DNA of 64,000 nucleotides from Grimontia indica (GTDB lineage: Bacteria > Pseudomonadota > Gammaproteobacteria > Enterobacterales > Vibrionaceae). Position 1 is the stretch's first letter. Every line of letters starts with the position of its first letter. The notes beneath the pieces are model-generated. The model made no database searches and was not told the origin of the DNA. It saw nothing but the letters and a program-made list of their open reading frames with translations. Of the stretch, positions 9,818 to 19,624 are shown one piece after another. The stretch lies in assembly GCF_000333895.2 (NCBI RefSeq), contig NZ_ANFM02000047.1:1-64000 (forward strand), read 5' to 3'. A program made the translations under genes and the position numbers.

Positions 9818-10775
9818 GCTGTATCCTTGGCATCAGGAAATCTGGCAAAACTGGCAGCAATTGCTCGGTCAGGATCGCTTGCATCACGCTGTGCTTCTGA
9901 GCGCACCAAAAGGAAGCGGCAAGATAGAACTTGCTGCCATCCTGGCGAAAACCATTCTTTGTAAGAATGGGGTCACTGAGCCTTGCGGCATGTGCCATAG
10001 CTGCCAATTGTTTGATGCTGATACGCACCCAGACTTCCACTGGTTGAAACCAGAATCTGAAGGCAAACAACTGGGTGTCGATGCGGTTCGTGCAGGCAAT
10101 CAATACGCGTGGGAAACCTCTCAGCTTGGAGGCCAACGTGTTATTTTGATTCAAAATGCGGACCGAATGGGTGAAGCGGCCGCCAACGCACTGCTGAAAA
10201 CACTGGAAGAGCCACCATCGCACTGTCACTTCATTCTCCTATCACAATCGATGGACACCATGTTACCGACGGTTGTCAGCCGCTGTAATAAGTGGAAACC
10301 CAAACTGCCGGAAGAATCAGTGGTGAAGCGTTGGGTTGAAGGCGAGTTGTTTGAGTCTGTTCCTCTGCAAGTGCTGCGTATTAACCGCGGGGCACCTTTA
10401 GCGGCAAAAGCATTTATTGAAGATGGTAGCGTCGGTAAGCACAAGGCATTAATCGATGCGTTTGCTGAGTTTGTAACTAAGAAGCAGGGCCTTTTTTCTG
10501 TCACTGACCTTATCGTCAAGGCGCAACAGGAAGGACTGCAATGGTTGAGCTTCTTTATGCTGGATATCATCAAGGTGCAGCAAGGCTCAGATGAAGCGAT
10601 TGTCCACTGTGATGATATGAAAACTGTCCAGAACTTAGCGTCGGCCTTACCACAGGCAAAAGTCATGTCACAACTGATGGCCCTGAACCGCTTGAAAGCC
10701 GAGCTTTCAAAGCATACCGGCCTCAACAGTGAGCTCCTTATCAGCCGCTGGCTGACAGAATTTACTGCTTCCTAA
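9807..10775 (+). CDS. holB: DNA polymerase III delta' subunit
   Basis: The delta' subunit is the rigid stator of the clamp loader. At 322 residues it has the AAA+ fold with SAPKGSGK at the degenerate P-loop position and a zinc module with four cysteines, including the CGMCHSC cluster. LLKTLEEPP and the sensor-like VVSRC follow. It overlaps the end of tmk, as in related genomes. A GC-rich hairpin follows. Confidence 0.95.
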   Translation: MQAKLYPWHQEIWQNWQQLLGQDRLHHAVLLSAPKGSGKIELAAILAKTILCKNGVTEPCGMCHSCQLFDADTHPDFHWLKPESEGKQLGVDAVRAGNQYAWETSQLGGQRVILIQNADRMGEAAANALLKTLEEPPSHCHFILLSQSMDTMLPTVVSRCNKWKPKLPEESVVKRWVEGELFESVPLQVLRINRGAPLAAKAFIEDGSVGKHKALIDAFAEFVTKKQGLFSVTDLIVKAQQEGLQWLSFFMLDIIKVQQGSDEAIVHCDDMKTVQNLASALPQAKVMSQLMALNRLKAELSKHTGLNSELLISRWLTEFTAS

Positions 10776-10780
10776 ATAGC

Positions 10781-10802
10781 GCGGGATGGTGAGCTATCCC
10801 GC
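10781..10802 (+). other. hairpin between holB and tatD
   Basis: GCGGGAT and ATCCCGC form a perfect 7-bp stem with an 8-nt loop directly after holB. No T-run follows. A TATAAT at 10814-10819 may be the -10 of a tatD promoter, but no good -35 is visible. Confidence 0.45.
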
Positions 10803-10856
10803 TTCAAATATCGTATAATCGTCCGCTTTAGTCAGAAACCTATCGGAGAAAAAGAC

Positions 10857-11633
10857 GTGCTAGTCGACTCGCATTGTCACCTCGACAAACTCAACTACGA
10901 AGATTTACACGCTGATGTAGGCGCAGTGGTGGATAACGCCAAACAGCGCGGCGTAGATTATCTGCTGTCTGTGGGTGTGACGCTGAAAAGTTTCCCAAAA
11001 ATGATGGAGTTGATTCGCCCGTTCGATAATGTGTTCGCGTCATGTGGTGTTCATCCACTGGATATCGAAGAAGGCTTTGATTACGACACACTGAAAGCGC
11101 TGGCTTCAGATGATCGTGTGGTCGCGATTGGTGAAACAGGTCTGGATTATCACTACCAGCCTGAACTGGCTGAAAAGCAGAAAGACGCTTTCCGTCAGCA
11201 CGTTCGTTTGGCAGTGGAGTTGAACAAACCTCTGATTATCCATACCCGTATGGCACGTGAAGACACGCTGCAAATTCTACGTGAAGAAAATGCGCAGAAA
11301 GTCGGTGGTGTTCTCCATTGCTTTACCGAAAGCTACGAAATGGCAGAAGCAGCGATTGAGCTGGGCTTCTACATTTCTATTTCAGGCATTGTTACCTTTA
11401 ACAAAGCCTCTGAACTGAAAGACGTAGTGCGTCGCCTGCCATTGGAAAGACTGCTGGTAGAAACGGACTCGCCTTATCTGGCACCAGTTCCATTCCGTGG
11501 CAAGGAAAACCAGCCTGCGTATGTGCGTGAAGTCGCAGAATATGTGGGACTGCTGAAAGGCGTATCTGGCGATGAAGTGGCCAAGGTCACCACAGAGAAC
11601 TTCTTTAAGCTGTTTTCTCAGGCGAAAAAGTGA
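10857..11633 (+). CDS. TatD-family metal-dependent hydrolase (YcfH)
   Basis: TatD-family proteins are TIM-barrel metal-dependent DNases. This 258-residue member has the N-terminal metal motif HCHLD (residues 5-9), GETGLDYH, HTRMA, HCFTE and the C-terminal ETDSPYLAP. The start is GTG at 10857 after TCGGAGAAA. Its position after holB matches E. coli ycfH. Its substrate is not established. Confidence 0.92.
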   Translation: MLVDSHCHLDKLNYEDLHADVGAVVDNAKQRGVDYLLSVGVTLKSFPKMMELIRPFDNVFASCGVHPLDIEEGFDYDTLKALASDDRVVAIGETGLDYHYQPELAEKQKDAFRQHVRLAVELNKPLIIHTRMAREDTLQILREENAQKVGGVLHCFTESYEMAEAAIELGFYISISGIVTFNKASELKDVVRRLPLERLLVETDSPYLAPVPFRGKENQPAYVREVAEYVGLLKGVSGDEVAKVTTENFFKLFSQAKK

Positions 11634-11650
11634 TAATAGGTAAATATAAC

Positions 11651-11683
11651 GAAAAGCCGGGGATTATATATCCCCGGCTTTTC
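11651..11683. terminator. bidirectional terminator between tatD and the M16 peptidase gene
   Basis: A 13-bp stem (GAAAAGCCGGGGA paired with TCCCCGGCTTTTC) has A-rich and T-rich flanks, so it can serve the convergent genes on both strands. Confidence 0.88.
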
Positions 11684-11687
11684 GCAT

Positions 11688-14468
11688 TTATGGTGCTGAC
11701 GGCAAATTTGTCACGTCTATCCGGATGGCGGATTTTGACGTAAATGCTTTCAGATATTGGTTTATATCTTCTTGTGTTAATGCGTCAATGACGCTGTCAG
11801 GGTTAACCACTGCCAGAGGGTCCGCATCTGCGAGCACATAATTAAACATCATCCGCGCCTGCTCTTGTGGTTGTGATAATCCATCTTGTAGAGCATGAGA
11901 TAACTGCTTGGAGGTACTGCTGAATTCCTCTGGTGTCGCTCCATGTCCAATAGAGTCGGCTATCTTATTCAGCGCATCTCGTGCCTCTTTTCGTTTTATG
12001 ATTGAAGAGCTCATGACAATAAGTAATTGCTGAGTATCTGCACCTTCAGGCCACACCACAAACGAGTAGGGAGAATAATCTAAACTCCCTGTCTCTCGGA
12101 CTTGTTCTGTCAGGCGAGTGGTAAGAATGCGTCCCGCAATATCAGCCAGGAAATAGTCTTTGGTGGTTTTTTTCTCCGCATCCCGGGCGAACATGGTAAA
12201 CAGCTCCACATTGTTACCTTTGGGACCAAAAGCAATGGTGAGTTCGTCTTTTTTCGGCTCTAACTTCACGTCATAGAGGCCTTCAGACGGCAAGTCTTTG
12301 AACGTCATGCCAGCGAGATAAGTTCGGGCAAGGGGTTTGAATTCATCGACAGCGATATCTCCAGCGATGACATATACAATCCCTCGATTGGTTTTCATCA
12401 GGTTGTCGTAAGCCTTTACCACATCATTAGCACCGACTTTTTCGTAATCCTCAGGCGTTAAAGTGTGGCGAACTGAATTCTCATCATAGATTTCATTTGA
12501 GACGGCCATCAGTGCTTTACCATCAACGGACTCAAGATATTGACGGTTATTCTTGATGAATTGCGCTTTATGGCGTTCGAACATCTCTTCGTCCAGCATG
12601 GCGTGCTGGAAGCCTTGGAACATGGAAGCAAGCACTAAGGGTAAAGAGGCTTTGGTGGAGCTACCATAAAATCCATGTAGGTGTTCCCATACCATAGGCT
12701 CTATATAGGCATTCTCTTTGACCATCAGTCGGTTGTAGTCATTGAACGAGAGCCCGCCAAGACCACTTTCAGAATAAGCGCCCGGCATCAACAGACCCGC
12801 AGGGCGCAAGGAGGGCGGAAGTGCTGCCAGGCCACCTTTAGAACCGGCATATACATGAACATCATCGCCTGAGTTTGGCATGTGTCTCAGGTACACAGTA
12901 ACGCCATTACTGAGTTGCCATTCGGTGGTGTTGGCATCGAGATCTTGTATCGCCACAATCTCACCGGTTTTGTCAGGCTGAGGGAAGTCCGAAACCACGT
13001 CTGGCAGAACTAACACATTACCGGTCTGCTTGAACGCCTTTTGCATATCAGCAATTAAAGCCAGTTGTTCCTGCTTTACTTGCTCAGTAGGGTCGATGTG
13101 ATGTTCTAATGCAACGAGCGATTGTACATCCTTAGTCGAGAGCAATGATTTGAGTTCTTTATTGAACCAGGCTTTATCTGCACGGTTGACGAAGACGGTC
13201 GACAATGACTTGTAGGTCTCCGGTGACAAAGTCTGCCTGCCTATCATGCGGAAAAAGACATGGTCTTCGGCATAATTACGTGCGGTATAGTTGTCAGCGA
13301 ATGTTGACTCAAGCTTCAGGAAATCACTGGTTTGAGCCTCAATTTCTGGCGTACTCAGTCCCTGATCACGCAAGGTGGCCAGTTCTTGGCCAAGAAACAG
13401 CATTGCTTCCAGTTGATTCGACGTTTCGTAAGAAACCTGAATGCTAAGAATCGTTCGCTCAACCCACTGAATCAATTGTGCATGAGTGCTTTGTACAGGA
13501 GCATCAAGATCTCTGGCACGGTCATTCAAGCGTGTGCTGATAGCATTCGACAAAATACTAGCGGCAGCAAAGTTTTCAAAGTCAGCTGCGGTCTCCATTG
13601 GGTTTTCGCCCAAATCAAACAGCAAGGTCGTGGAGGGGAATGAAACATCATTCACCTGAACGAAACTGTTTTCTCCACGGCTTAGCGGAGAGACTTTATG
13701 GATTGGAGCCTGTTGATCTGTCGCCGTCCAGGTCGCGAAGAGTGCGCTGATCTCTTTGAGGGTTGAAGCTGCATCGACATCACCTGCAATGAAAATTTCG
13801 CTGCGGCTTGGTGTGTAGTGGGTTTGATAGAAATCTCTTAATCGATTTTCAGAGACATTTCGGATGCTATCTTCGGTACCAAGGACATCCTCGTCGACGT
13901 TATATAGCTGTTCGGCAATCAGTCGATAGATTTCAAAATCGGCGCTGCTTGCGTCGCTGTGACCCTGAAAAGAAAAGCGAAACTCCCCTAACACTACACC
14001 TTGTTCCTTGGTGATCTCTTCGGGGTCCAACGTCAGTGAAGTCGCGATTTCCCGATACCAAGCCAAAGTATCAGAGAGCTTCTCATTTGAAGGAAGGTCT
14101 ACCTCGTAGACGGTATGAGTGTATGAAGTAAACGCGTTGAGATGTTGACCAAAAGCCACACCTTCGTCGCCAAACAGCGAGACAATTTCATTCTTAGGGA
14201 AGGCTTCGCTGCCATTGAACGCCATATGTTCCAGGAAGTGGGCGTAACCTTTCTGATCTTCAGCCTCGTCTCTTGAACCTGTGCGAACCATGAAGCGTGT
14301 GGATACGGCTTGGTTGGGCAACTCCTTAATGTGAACAATCAATCCATTCTCTAATGTCTGGGTCTGCCAACTGCTATCGGCACTGAATGGCTGATCAATC
14401 AAAGTGCTTTGACAGCCGGTGACAAGAGCCACCAACATCAAGCAAGCAAAGCGTTTTATTATTTTCAT
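11688..14468 (-). CDS. M16-family zinc metallopeptidase lipoprotein (PqqL-like)
   Basis: This 926-residue protein opens with a lipoprotein signal ending LVTGC (C19), so it should be anchored in the envelope and face the periplasm. The inverted zinc motif is intact: H77-F-L-E80-H81, with a downstream glutamate near E162 in VVLGE. The two-halves architecture of M16 peptidases, an active N-terminal pair and an inactive C-terminal pair, fits the length. Pitrilysin/PqqL relatives degrade small peptides or imported protein fragments. The substrate here is unknown. It is convergent with tatD and divergent from ptsG. Confidence 0.9.
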   Translation of the reverse strand: MKIIKRFACLMLVALVTGCQSTLIDQPFSADSSWQTQTLENGLIVHIKELPNQAVSTRFMVRTGSRDEAEDQKGYAHFLEHMAFNGSEAFPKNEIVSLFGDEGVAFGQHLNAFTSYTHTVYEVDLPSNEKLSDTLAWYREIATSLTLDPEEITKEQGVVLGEFRFSFQGHSDASSADFEIYRLIAEQLYNVDEDVLGTEDSIRNVSENRLRDFYQTHYTPSRSEIFIAGDVDAASTLKEISALFATWTATDQQAPIHKVSPLSRGENSFVQVNDVSFPSTTLLFDLGENPMETAADFENFAAASILSNAISTRLNDRARDLDAPVQSTHAQLIQWVERTILSIQVSYETSNQLEAMLFLGQELATLRDQGLSTPEIEAQTSDFLKLESTFADNYTARNYAEDHVFFRMIGRQTLSPETYKSLSTVFVNRADKAWFNKELKSLLSTKDVQSLVALEHHIDPTEQVKQEQLALIADMQKAFKQTGNVLVLPDVVSDFPQPDKTGEIVAIQDLDANTTEWQLSNGVTVYLRHMPNSGDDVHVYAGSKGGLAALPPSLRPAGLLMPGAYSESGLGGLSFNDYNRLMVKENAYIEPMVWEHLHGFYGSSTKASLPLVLASMFQGFQHAMLDEEMFERHKAQFIKNNRQYLESVDGKALMAVSNEIYDENSVRHTLTPEDYEKVGANDVVKAYDNLMKTNRGIVYVIAGDIAVDEFKPLARTYLAGMTFKDLPSEGLYDVKLEPKKDELTIAFGPKGNNVELFTMFARDAEKKTTKDYFLADIAGRILTTRLTEQVRETGSLDYSPYSFVVWPEGADTQQLLIVMSSSIIKRKEARDALNKIADSIGHGATPEEFSSTSKQLSHALQDGLSQPQEQARMMFNYVLADADPLAVVNPDSVIDALTQEDINQYLKAFTSKSAIRIDVTNLPSAP

Positions 14469-14947
14469 CTTTATTCCTGTCTAGCCAGAACTGAACTGAA
14501 AATATACGGCAAAGCAGAGATCGGACTGAAAGTAACTGACTGGGTTTGCGAGCTATACATGGTGTAAATGTATAGCAATGAAAGATTAACAAATACATAG
14601 GGTTAAGTGATAAGTCCCACTGTAACGGAGAGAGGTTACTTAGTACTAATTTCGTTACATTAAATAACTTAAAGTGAAACAAAATTTTGTTGAACGAAGA
14701 TCAATCAATCTCAGCTCGATATTTATTTAAATCCATTTAAATCATAAGCTTACAGAGTATCAAAAGTGCTAACTAGACTGTTTTGTGTGTGATCTATATT
14801 TACTTTCTGAACAACAAAATCGTGTTACGTAGTCACTGTAACTGAGCAGTCTTATATTACTCAGCGAATTACATAAGTTACTGGGTTGTCGAGAACTCGC
14901 ATCGGTTTGAGTTTAAAAGCAACTCAATATTAATCAGGAGCGTTTTT
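14469..14947. other. intergenic region upstream of ptsG
   Basis: This 479-bp AT-rich gap must hold the ptsG and M16-peptidase promoters. TGTGATCTATATTTACT at 14788-14804 is a half-good CRP-like site: one arm is good and the other poor. Two ATTTAAAT octamers also occur. I see no small gene and no convincing operator. A GGAG ribosome site precedes the ptsG ATG. Confidence 0.4.
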
Positions 14948-16381
14948 ATGTTTAAAAACCTGTTTGCGAACATGCAAAAAGTCGGTAAGGCGCTGATGCT
15001 GCCTGTATCGGTTTTGCCGGTTGCGGGTATCTTGCTGGGTGTTGGTGCTGCCGACTTTAGCTGGCTGCCTTCTGTTGTTTCACAAATCATGGAAAGTGCC
15101 GGTGGTTCGGTATTTGGCCAAATGCCACTGCTGTTTGCAGTAGGTGTTGCACTTGGCTTTACCAATAACGACGGTGTTGCAGGTCTAGCTGCAATCGTTG
15201 GTTACGGCATCATGGCTGCCACGCTGGGCGTGATGGCACAAGTGATGGGTGTAGAGAAGATCGATACTGGTGTGCTTGGTGGCATTCTGGTTGGTGGTGT
15301 GGCCGCTTGGGCATTCAACCGCTTCTTCCGTATCCAACTGCCTGACTACCTTGGCTTCTTTGCGGGTAAGCGCTTTGTTCCAATCATGACCGGCTTCTGT
15401 GCTATCGGTCTGGCACTGCTGCTTTCTGTTATCTGGCCACCAATCGGCGCTGCAATCGGTGCATTCTCACACTGGGCAGCTAACCAGAACCCAGTAGCAG
15501 CATTCGGTATCTACGGTATCGTTGAACGTTCTCTTATCCCATTTGGTCTGCACCACGTTTGGAACGTACCTTTCTTCTTCGAAGCAGGCTCATGTGTGAA
15601 CGCTGCAGGCGAAGCGCGTACTGGTGTACTGACTTGTTACCTGGAAGCAGACGCGGCCTCTCGCGCAGCAGGTAATGGCTTCGGTCAGCTGGCTGGTGGC
15701 TTCATGTTCAAGATGTATGGCCTGCCTGCAGCAGCGATTGCAATGTGGCACACCGCGAAACCAGAAAACCGCGCGAAAGTGGGTGGTATCATGGTTTCAG
15801 CAGCGCTGACTTCATTCCTGACAGGTATCACCGAACCAATCGAGTTTGCATTCCTGTTCGTTGCACCAGTTCTGTACGTTATCCACGCAATTCTGGCAGG
15901 TACTGCATTCGTACTGACCAACATGCTGGGTATGGTTCATGGTACGTCATTCTCACACGGTCTGATTGACTTTGTGGTGCTGTCTGCGAACTCTCAGAAA
16001 ATGTGGCTGTTCCCAATCCTGGGTCTGTGCTACGCAGTGTTCTACTACATCGTATTCCGCGTTGCCATCGTTAAGCTGGACCTGAAAACTCCAGGTCGTG
16101 AAGACGAAGATGAAACTACAGCAGCGGCTGCGGGTTCTGAATCTGAAATGGCGAAGAACCTGGTAATGGCTTTCGGTGGTAAAGATAACATCACTGGTTT
16201 GGATGCTTGTATCACACGTCTGCGTGTCGCTGTAGCAAGCGTTGATAAAGTTGACCAAGACCAACTGAAGAAACTGGGTGCGGCTGGCGTAGTAATGGCT
16301 GGTGGCGGTGTTCAGGCTATCTTCGGTACCAAGTCTGACAACCTGAAATCAGACATGGACGAGTGGATCCGTAACAACTAA
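14948..16381 (+). CDS. ptsG: Glucose-specific PTS IICB component
   Basis: PtsG imports and phosphorylates glucose. The 477-residue protein has an N-terminal IIC domain of multiple membrane helices, including the substrate-loop [13 protein letters not shown] and GITEPIEF motifs, then a linker near residue 390 and the IIB domain. The phosphorylated cysteine is C421 in [10 protein letters not shown], the same number as in E. coli PtsG. It would receive phosphate from a separate IIA-glucose (Crr). It is monocistronic with its own terminator. Confidence 0.95.
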   Translation: MFKNLFANMQKVGKALMLPVSVLPVAGILLGVGAADFSWLPSVVSQIMESAGGSVFGQMPLLFAVGVALGFTNNDGVAGLAAIVGYGIMAATLGVMAQVMGVEKIDTGVLGGILVGGVAAWAFNRFFRIQLPDYLGFFAGKRFVPIMTGFCAIGLALLLSVIWPPIGAAIGAFSHWAANQNPVAAFGIYGIVERSLIPFGLHHVWNVPFFFEAGSCVNAAGEARTGVLTCYLEADAASRAAGNGFGQLAGGFMFKMYGLPAAAIAMWHTAKPENRAKVGGIMVSAALTSFLTGITEPIEFAFLFVAPVLYVIHAILAGTAFVLTNMLGMVHGTSFSHGLIDFVVLSANSQKMWLFPILGLCYAVFYYIVFRVAIVKLDLKTPGREDEDETTAAAAGSESEMAKNLVMAFGGKDNITGLDACITRLRVAVASVDKVDQDQLKKLGAAGVVMAGGGVQAIFGTKSDNLKSDMDEWIRNN

Positions 16382-16408
16382 TTGATAATAGCGTTCCCCC
16401 TCGCTATT

Positions 16409-16437
16409 AAAAAAGGAGAGCTTCGGCTCTCCTTTTT
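16409..16437. terminator. terminator after ptsG
   Basis: GGAGAGC and GCTCTCC form a stem with a TTCG tetraloop, flanked by six A and five T. It can act on both strands, serving ptsG and the convergent lysO. Confidence 0.9.
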
Positions 16438-16462
16438 CTTTGTCATCTCGTCGCGTTATTCA

Positions 16463-17362
16463 TCATAGAGCGACAAAGAACAACATGAGTATCGGAACCA
16501 GTAAGCTCAGGATAAACCCACTGACGATAGCAATAGGTACACACTTCACGCCGCCCGTGGTTTGAATGATTGGAAGGGTAAAGTCCATTGAGGTCGCTCC
16601 GCCGTAACCGATAGCGGTGAGAGGGTAACGGGCAATAAGCAGAGGAATAAGAATAATCGCGACAAGCTCGCGAGAAAGTTCCAGCATAAATGAGGCGCCA
16701 CCATAAACAGGACCAAGCGCATCACCCATCAAAATCCCCGCCAGAGAATACCAACCAAAGCCGGAAGCCATCGCCAAACCATAGTTGTAGGGAAGGTCGA
16801 GAATCCAAGCAGCGAGAAGCCCACCCAGCCAGGAAGTAACGATGACAATCAGCGCAACACTCAGTCCTTTCTTGTTCAGAATAATTTGTTTTAGCGTCAT
16901 GCCACTGTTACGAAGCTGAATGCCAATCAGGAAAAGAAGAATAAGCAGAATACCTTCGCTGGCAGGATCTACCCAATCCAAAGGAATTGGAAGAACTAAT
17001 CCGAGAATGAGGCCACCACCCACGACAAACACCAGTTTGATGGACTCCTTTGCCATAGCAGTAATCGGTACTTCACGTTTGTGCTGTTCGGTTTTAGTTT
17101 TGAGTACCTTATCTAAAAGCGGCAGGGCTAAAAGGTTAAAAATTCCGATACAAAAGAAGAAGGTGATTGCAAGAAGTAGGATCTGATTGAGGTTGCTGGA
17201 AAGGTTATCCAGCGCAGCAAGGCTGAGTCCCATTAAGCCAAGAATGACAAAGACAAGATGGGACGTGGAACGATTGATTTTTTCGAGCAAGGATGCCTTT
17301 TTGATCGTAATGAAATAGCCAACGACCAGAGGCAGGAAGATATAAAGCATGCCGGGAAGCAT
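16463..17362 (-). CDS. lysO: LysO-family lysine exporter (DUF340)
   Basis: The 299-residue, strongly hydrophobic protein has about eight membrane segments and the DUF340 layout, with the MGLSLAALDN motif near residue 45 as in E. coli YbjE/LysO, the L-lysine (and thialysine) exporter of the inner membrane. Length is identical to E. coli. There is no lysine riboswitch visible upstream. It is convergent with ptsG. Confidence 0.85.
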   Translation of the reverse strand: MLPGMLYIFLPLVVGYFITIKKASLLEKINRSTSHLVFVILGLMGLSLAALDNLSSNLNQILLLAITFFFCIGIFNLLALPLLDKVLKTKTEQHKREVPITAMAKESIKLVFVVGGGLILGLVLPIPLDWVDPASEGILLILLFLIGIQLRNSGMTLKQIILNKKGLSVALIVIVTSWLGGLLAAWILDLPYNYGLAMASGFGWYSLAGILMGDALGPVYGGASFMLELSRELVAIILIPLLIARYPLTAIGYGGATSMDFTLPIIQTTGGVKCVPIAIVSGFILSLLVPILMLFFVAL

Positions 17363-17481
17363 TCGCGTAAGACCTTATTGATAAAAAAGAAATCGCGATG
17401 AGAGTATCAGTCGCGATCCAATCAGGTCAATCTGTGTGCGAAAACTAGGTCAAAATTTCAGTGGGGGCTGGAATGCCGGCA

Positions 17482-18402
17482 TTAAAAACCACAGTTATCG
17501 ATGATGTTATTCAGTTGACTTCGGAAGTCTCTTTCATTCAAATTCGACAGCTCATAGAGCGCTTCAGCGCCTGCCAACGTGATTTCTACTTCATGCTCAT
17601 CAATGTCTTCATCTTTGGCTCTGAACATCAACAAATGATTCGCCATCTTAGCGACATCCAGATAAGAAACGTCTTCGCTGGCTTTTCTGATCCGGCGGTT
17701 GAGCGACACTTCCACAAAGTCTAAATCGAAGCCCCAGCTTTTAAGGATGAAACGACTGGCTTCACGACTGACAGTGAAAAAGACGTGGCTGGCGATTTCA
17801 AAATCCAGATAGTTACCTTCTTCTGTGTAGTCGTGAAACGCCTTCACCGCGCTGTAAATACCAATGTCAGCCAATAGGCCAATTAACAGGGACTTTTCGA
17901 CTTCGAGATGGAGGTTTTCTTCATCATAACCACGCACCTTTTGGCATAGCAGTGCCATGGTGGAGCCAAACTCCCGAGACGACGTCGCGCTTTTTTTCAG
18001 AAGGGCATTACATTCCTTGCTGAAAGGGGAGTTGGTTTTCAAGGTTTGAATCGCATGAGCGGTTGCAATGCCGAGTACGCGTTGAATGCCTAAACGGGAT
18101 ACAGCCATGTTGATGTCATGGCAAGGACGATTGGTGCGTGGGCTAAATACCGCTGAGTTTGCAGAGCGAATCACAGCCGCGGTTAATGTGGCATCATCCA
18201 GGAGGAGCGTTGCAACATCACGCACGGTTGTATTGGGCTGATTACAGGCGCGCTGGAGATTAACGACGACGTCAGGAATGGGAGGAAGCTCAAGAGTGCC
18301 ATCTTTCAGCTTGCGATAAACACGCTGGAAAAAATCAGTTTCTATGGCTCTGAGGTATTTTTCACGGTCAGGGGAGACCCAGAATAACGATAGATGATCC
18401 AT
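17482..18402 (-). CDS. HDOD-domain signalling protein
   Basis: The 306-residue protein has a central HDOD domain (about residues 38-235) starting at LPPIPDVVVNLQ and including the helix AVSRLGIQRVLGIATAHA. HDOD proteins are catalytically inactive relatives of HD phosphohydrolases and act as adaptors in signalling, motility or biofilm control. The partner is not evident from the neighbours. It is divergent from the tfoX-like gene, and a 454-bp gap lies between the two starts. Confidence 0.85.
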   Translation of the reverse strand: MDHLSLFWVSPDREKYLRAIETDFFQRVYRKLKDGTLELPPIPDVVVNLQRACNQPNTTVRDVATLLLDDATLTAAVIRSANSAVFSPRTNRPCHDINMAVSRLGIQRVLGIATAHAIQTLKTNSPFSKECNALLKKSATSSREFGSTMALLCQKVRGYDEENLHLEVEKSLLIGLLADIGIYSAVKAFHDYTEEGNYLDFEIASHVFFTVSREASRFILKSWGFDLDFVEVSLNRRIRKASEDVSYLDVAKMANHLLMFRAKDEDIDEHEVEITLAGAEALYELSNLNERDFRSQLNNIIDNCGF

Positions 18403-18809
18403 CTTTTTAGACTCGAAAGAACGCTGAGTTAATAGTAATTGTCTCGTGTTTTAATTGAAATACATCTGTTGATAAATTTGAACGAAAGGCACTTTATCCC
18501 CTTTCTTGTATAGCTATCCATGCAGTGTGCTGGCTGACAATCTTATTAGTAGATAAAACGCAAGATTGATCAGCTGTAAGTGCCAGTTTTTGAAGTAATC
18601 TAACGTTTGTGAAGAAATATCCCTGCAAAAAAACGTAACAATTTGCGAGTGTAACCGCTCAATTAACATGATATAAACATAAAAATTACATCCAATAACC
18701 GTGACGGATGTTGCAAAATGGCTACAGTTTTCGGTGTTGGGTGATCTGGTGCATGGTTTTCTATGCCCTAATGCGTCATCATTAATTCGCGTTGAGAAAT
18801 TACGATATT

Positions 18810-18837
18810 TAAACCGAAACTTTTTGGTTTATTTTTT
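18810..18837 (+). promoter_or_regulatory. leader hairpin with T-run just before the tfoX-like ribosome site
   Basis: In the 454-bp gap before the tfoX-like gene, bases 18811-18819 and 18822-18830 form a 9-bp stem with one G-U pair and a very short loop; its innermost pairs may open. TTTTTT (18832-18837) follows, 8 bases before the AAGGAGG ribosome site. This could be an attenuator or a structure that masks the ribosome site. In V. cholerae the tfoX leader is known to be opened by the chitin-induced sRNA TfoR. The rest of the gap shows nothing clear. Confidence 0.45.
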
Positions 18838-18856
18838 GGGGAGAAAGGAGGCACAC

Positions 18857-19441
18857 GTGTTGGAAGTTAAAAGTGGCTTTGTAGAGTACTTGTCGCAGTT
18901 TGGCGAGACTGAAAAACGTTCAATGTTCGGTGGAACTGGCTTCTTCGTGAGCGGAGCTATGTTCGCACTGGTTAAGGAAGACCGTATTTACCTGCGTGGT
19001 GGTAACGACCTAACGCAAAATCTCATCGACAAAGAGTGCAAGAAATTCGTTCACGTTAAGAAAAGCTCTACCGCTATCGTGAACTACTATGACATCACTG
19101 ATCTTTACGAAACGGAGGATCAGGGGTTAGATGTGATGGTAAAAAAGTCCGTAGAGAATTCGGTAGCAGAGAAAGAATACCGCGACTCCAAGCTCAACAA
19201 GCGTCTGCGCGATTTACCCAACTTGCGTTTGACCATTGAGCGTATGCTTAAAAAAGCGGGCGTAGAAGATGTAGATACCTTCTTCTCAATGAGCCCGGAA
19301 GAATTGTTCCGTAAAGTGCAGGAAGCACACGGTTACGATGTCGACGTGAAATTACTTTGGATGTTCGCTGGTGCCCAAAACGGTACTCACTGGACATTGC
19401 TGAGCGAAGAAACCAAACAACAACTACTTCGCGCAATCTAA
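18857..19441 (+). CDS. TfoX/Sxy-family competence regulator
   Basis: The protein has a TfoX N-terminal domain (residues about 1-95, FGETEKRSMFGGTGFF) and a TfoX C-terminal domain (about 110-194, LRDLPNLRLTIERMLKKAGV). GTG at 18857 (194 residues) is chosen because AAGGAGG lies 5 bp upstream; the frame continues for 52 codons upstream, but that part overlaps the leader hairpin. TfoX works with CRP to turn on competence genes on chitin, while its paralogue TfoY controls motility and type VI secretion. I cannot tell TfoX from TfoY here. Confidence 0.88.
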   Translation: MLEVKSGFVEYLSQFGETEKRSMFGGTGFFVSGAMFALVKEDRIYLRGGNDLTQNLIDKECKKFVHVKKSSTAIVNYYDITDLYETEDQGLDVMVKKSVENSVAEKEYRDSKLNKRLRDLPNLRLTIERMLKKAGVEDVDTFFSMSPEELFRKVQEAHGYDVDVKLLWMFAGAQNGTHWTLLSEETKQQLLRAI

Positions 19442-19458
19442 CTTATATCTCAATGCCC

Positions 19459-19485
19459 AAAAAGCCGCTTAAAGCGGCTTTTTTT
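19459..19485 (+). terminator. terminator after the tfoX-like gene
   Basis: A stem of AAAGCCGCTT against AAGCGGCTTT with a minimal loop is followed by seven T. Confidence 0.88.
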
Positions 19486-19624
19486 ATGCCTGTATCTTAG
19501 AGTTTTAGGGTTAAAACCAGATCTGTTATTTCAAGTGATGAATCTCGCCTGTTGATTGGCTAGGTGTACCCAAATGGTGATTATTGCTAAAGTCTCGGTA
19601 TCACCCAAAAAACAAAATAAAACA

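Noticed and set aside
18403-18856. Cyclic-di-GMP (GEMM) riboswitch upstream of the tfoX-like gene, as known before V. cholerae tfoY
   Set aside because: None of the conserved GEMM segments is visible in the leader; only the short hairpin at 18810-18837 is.
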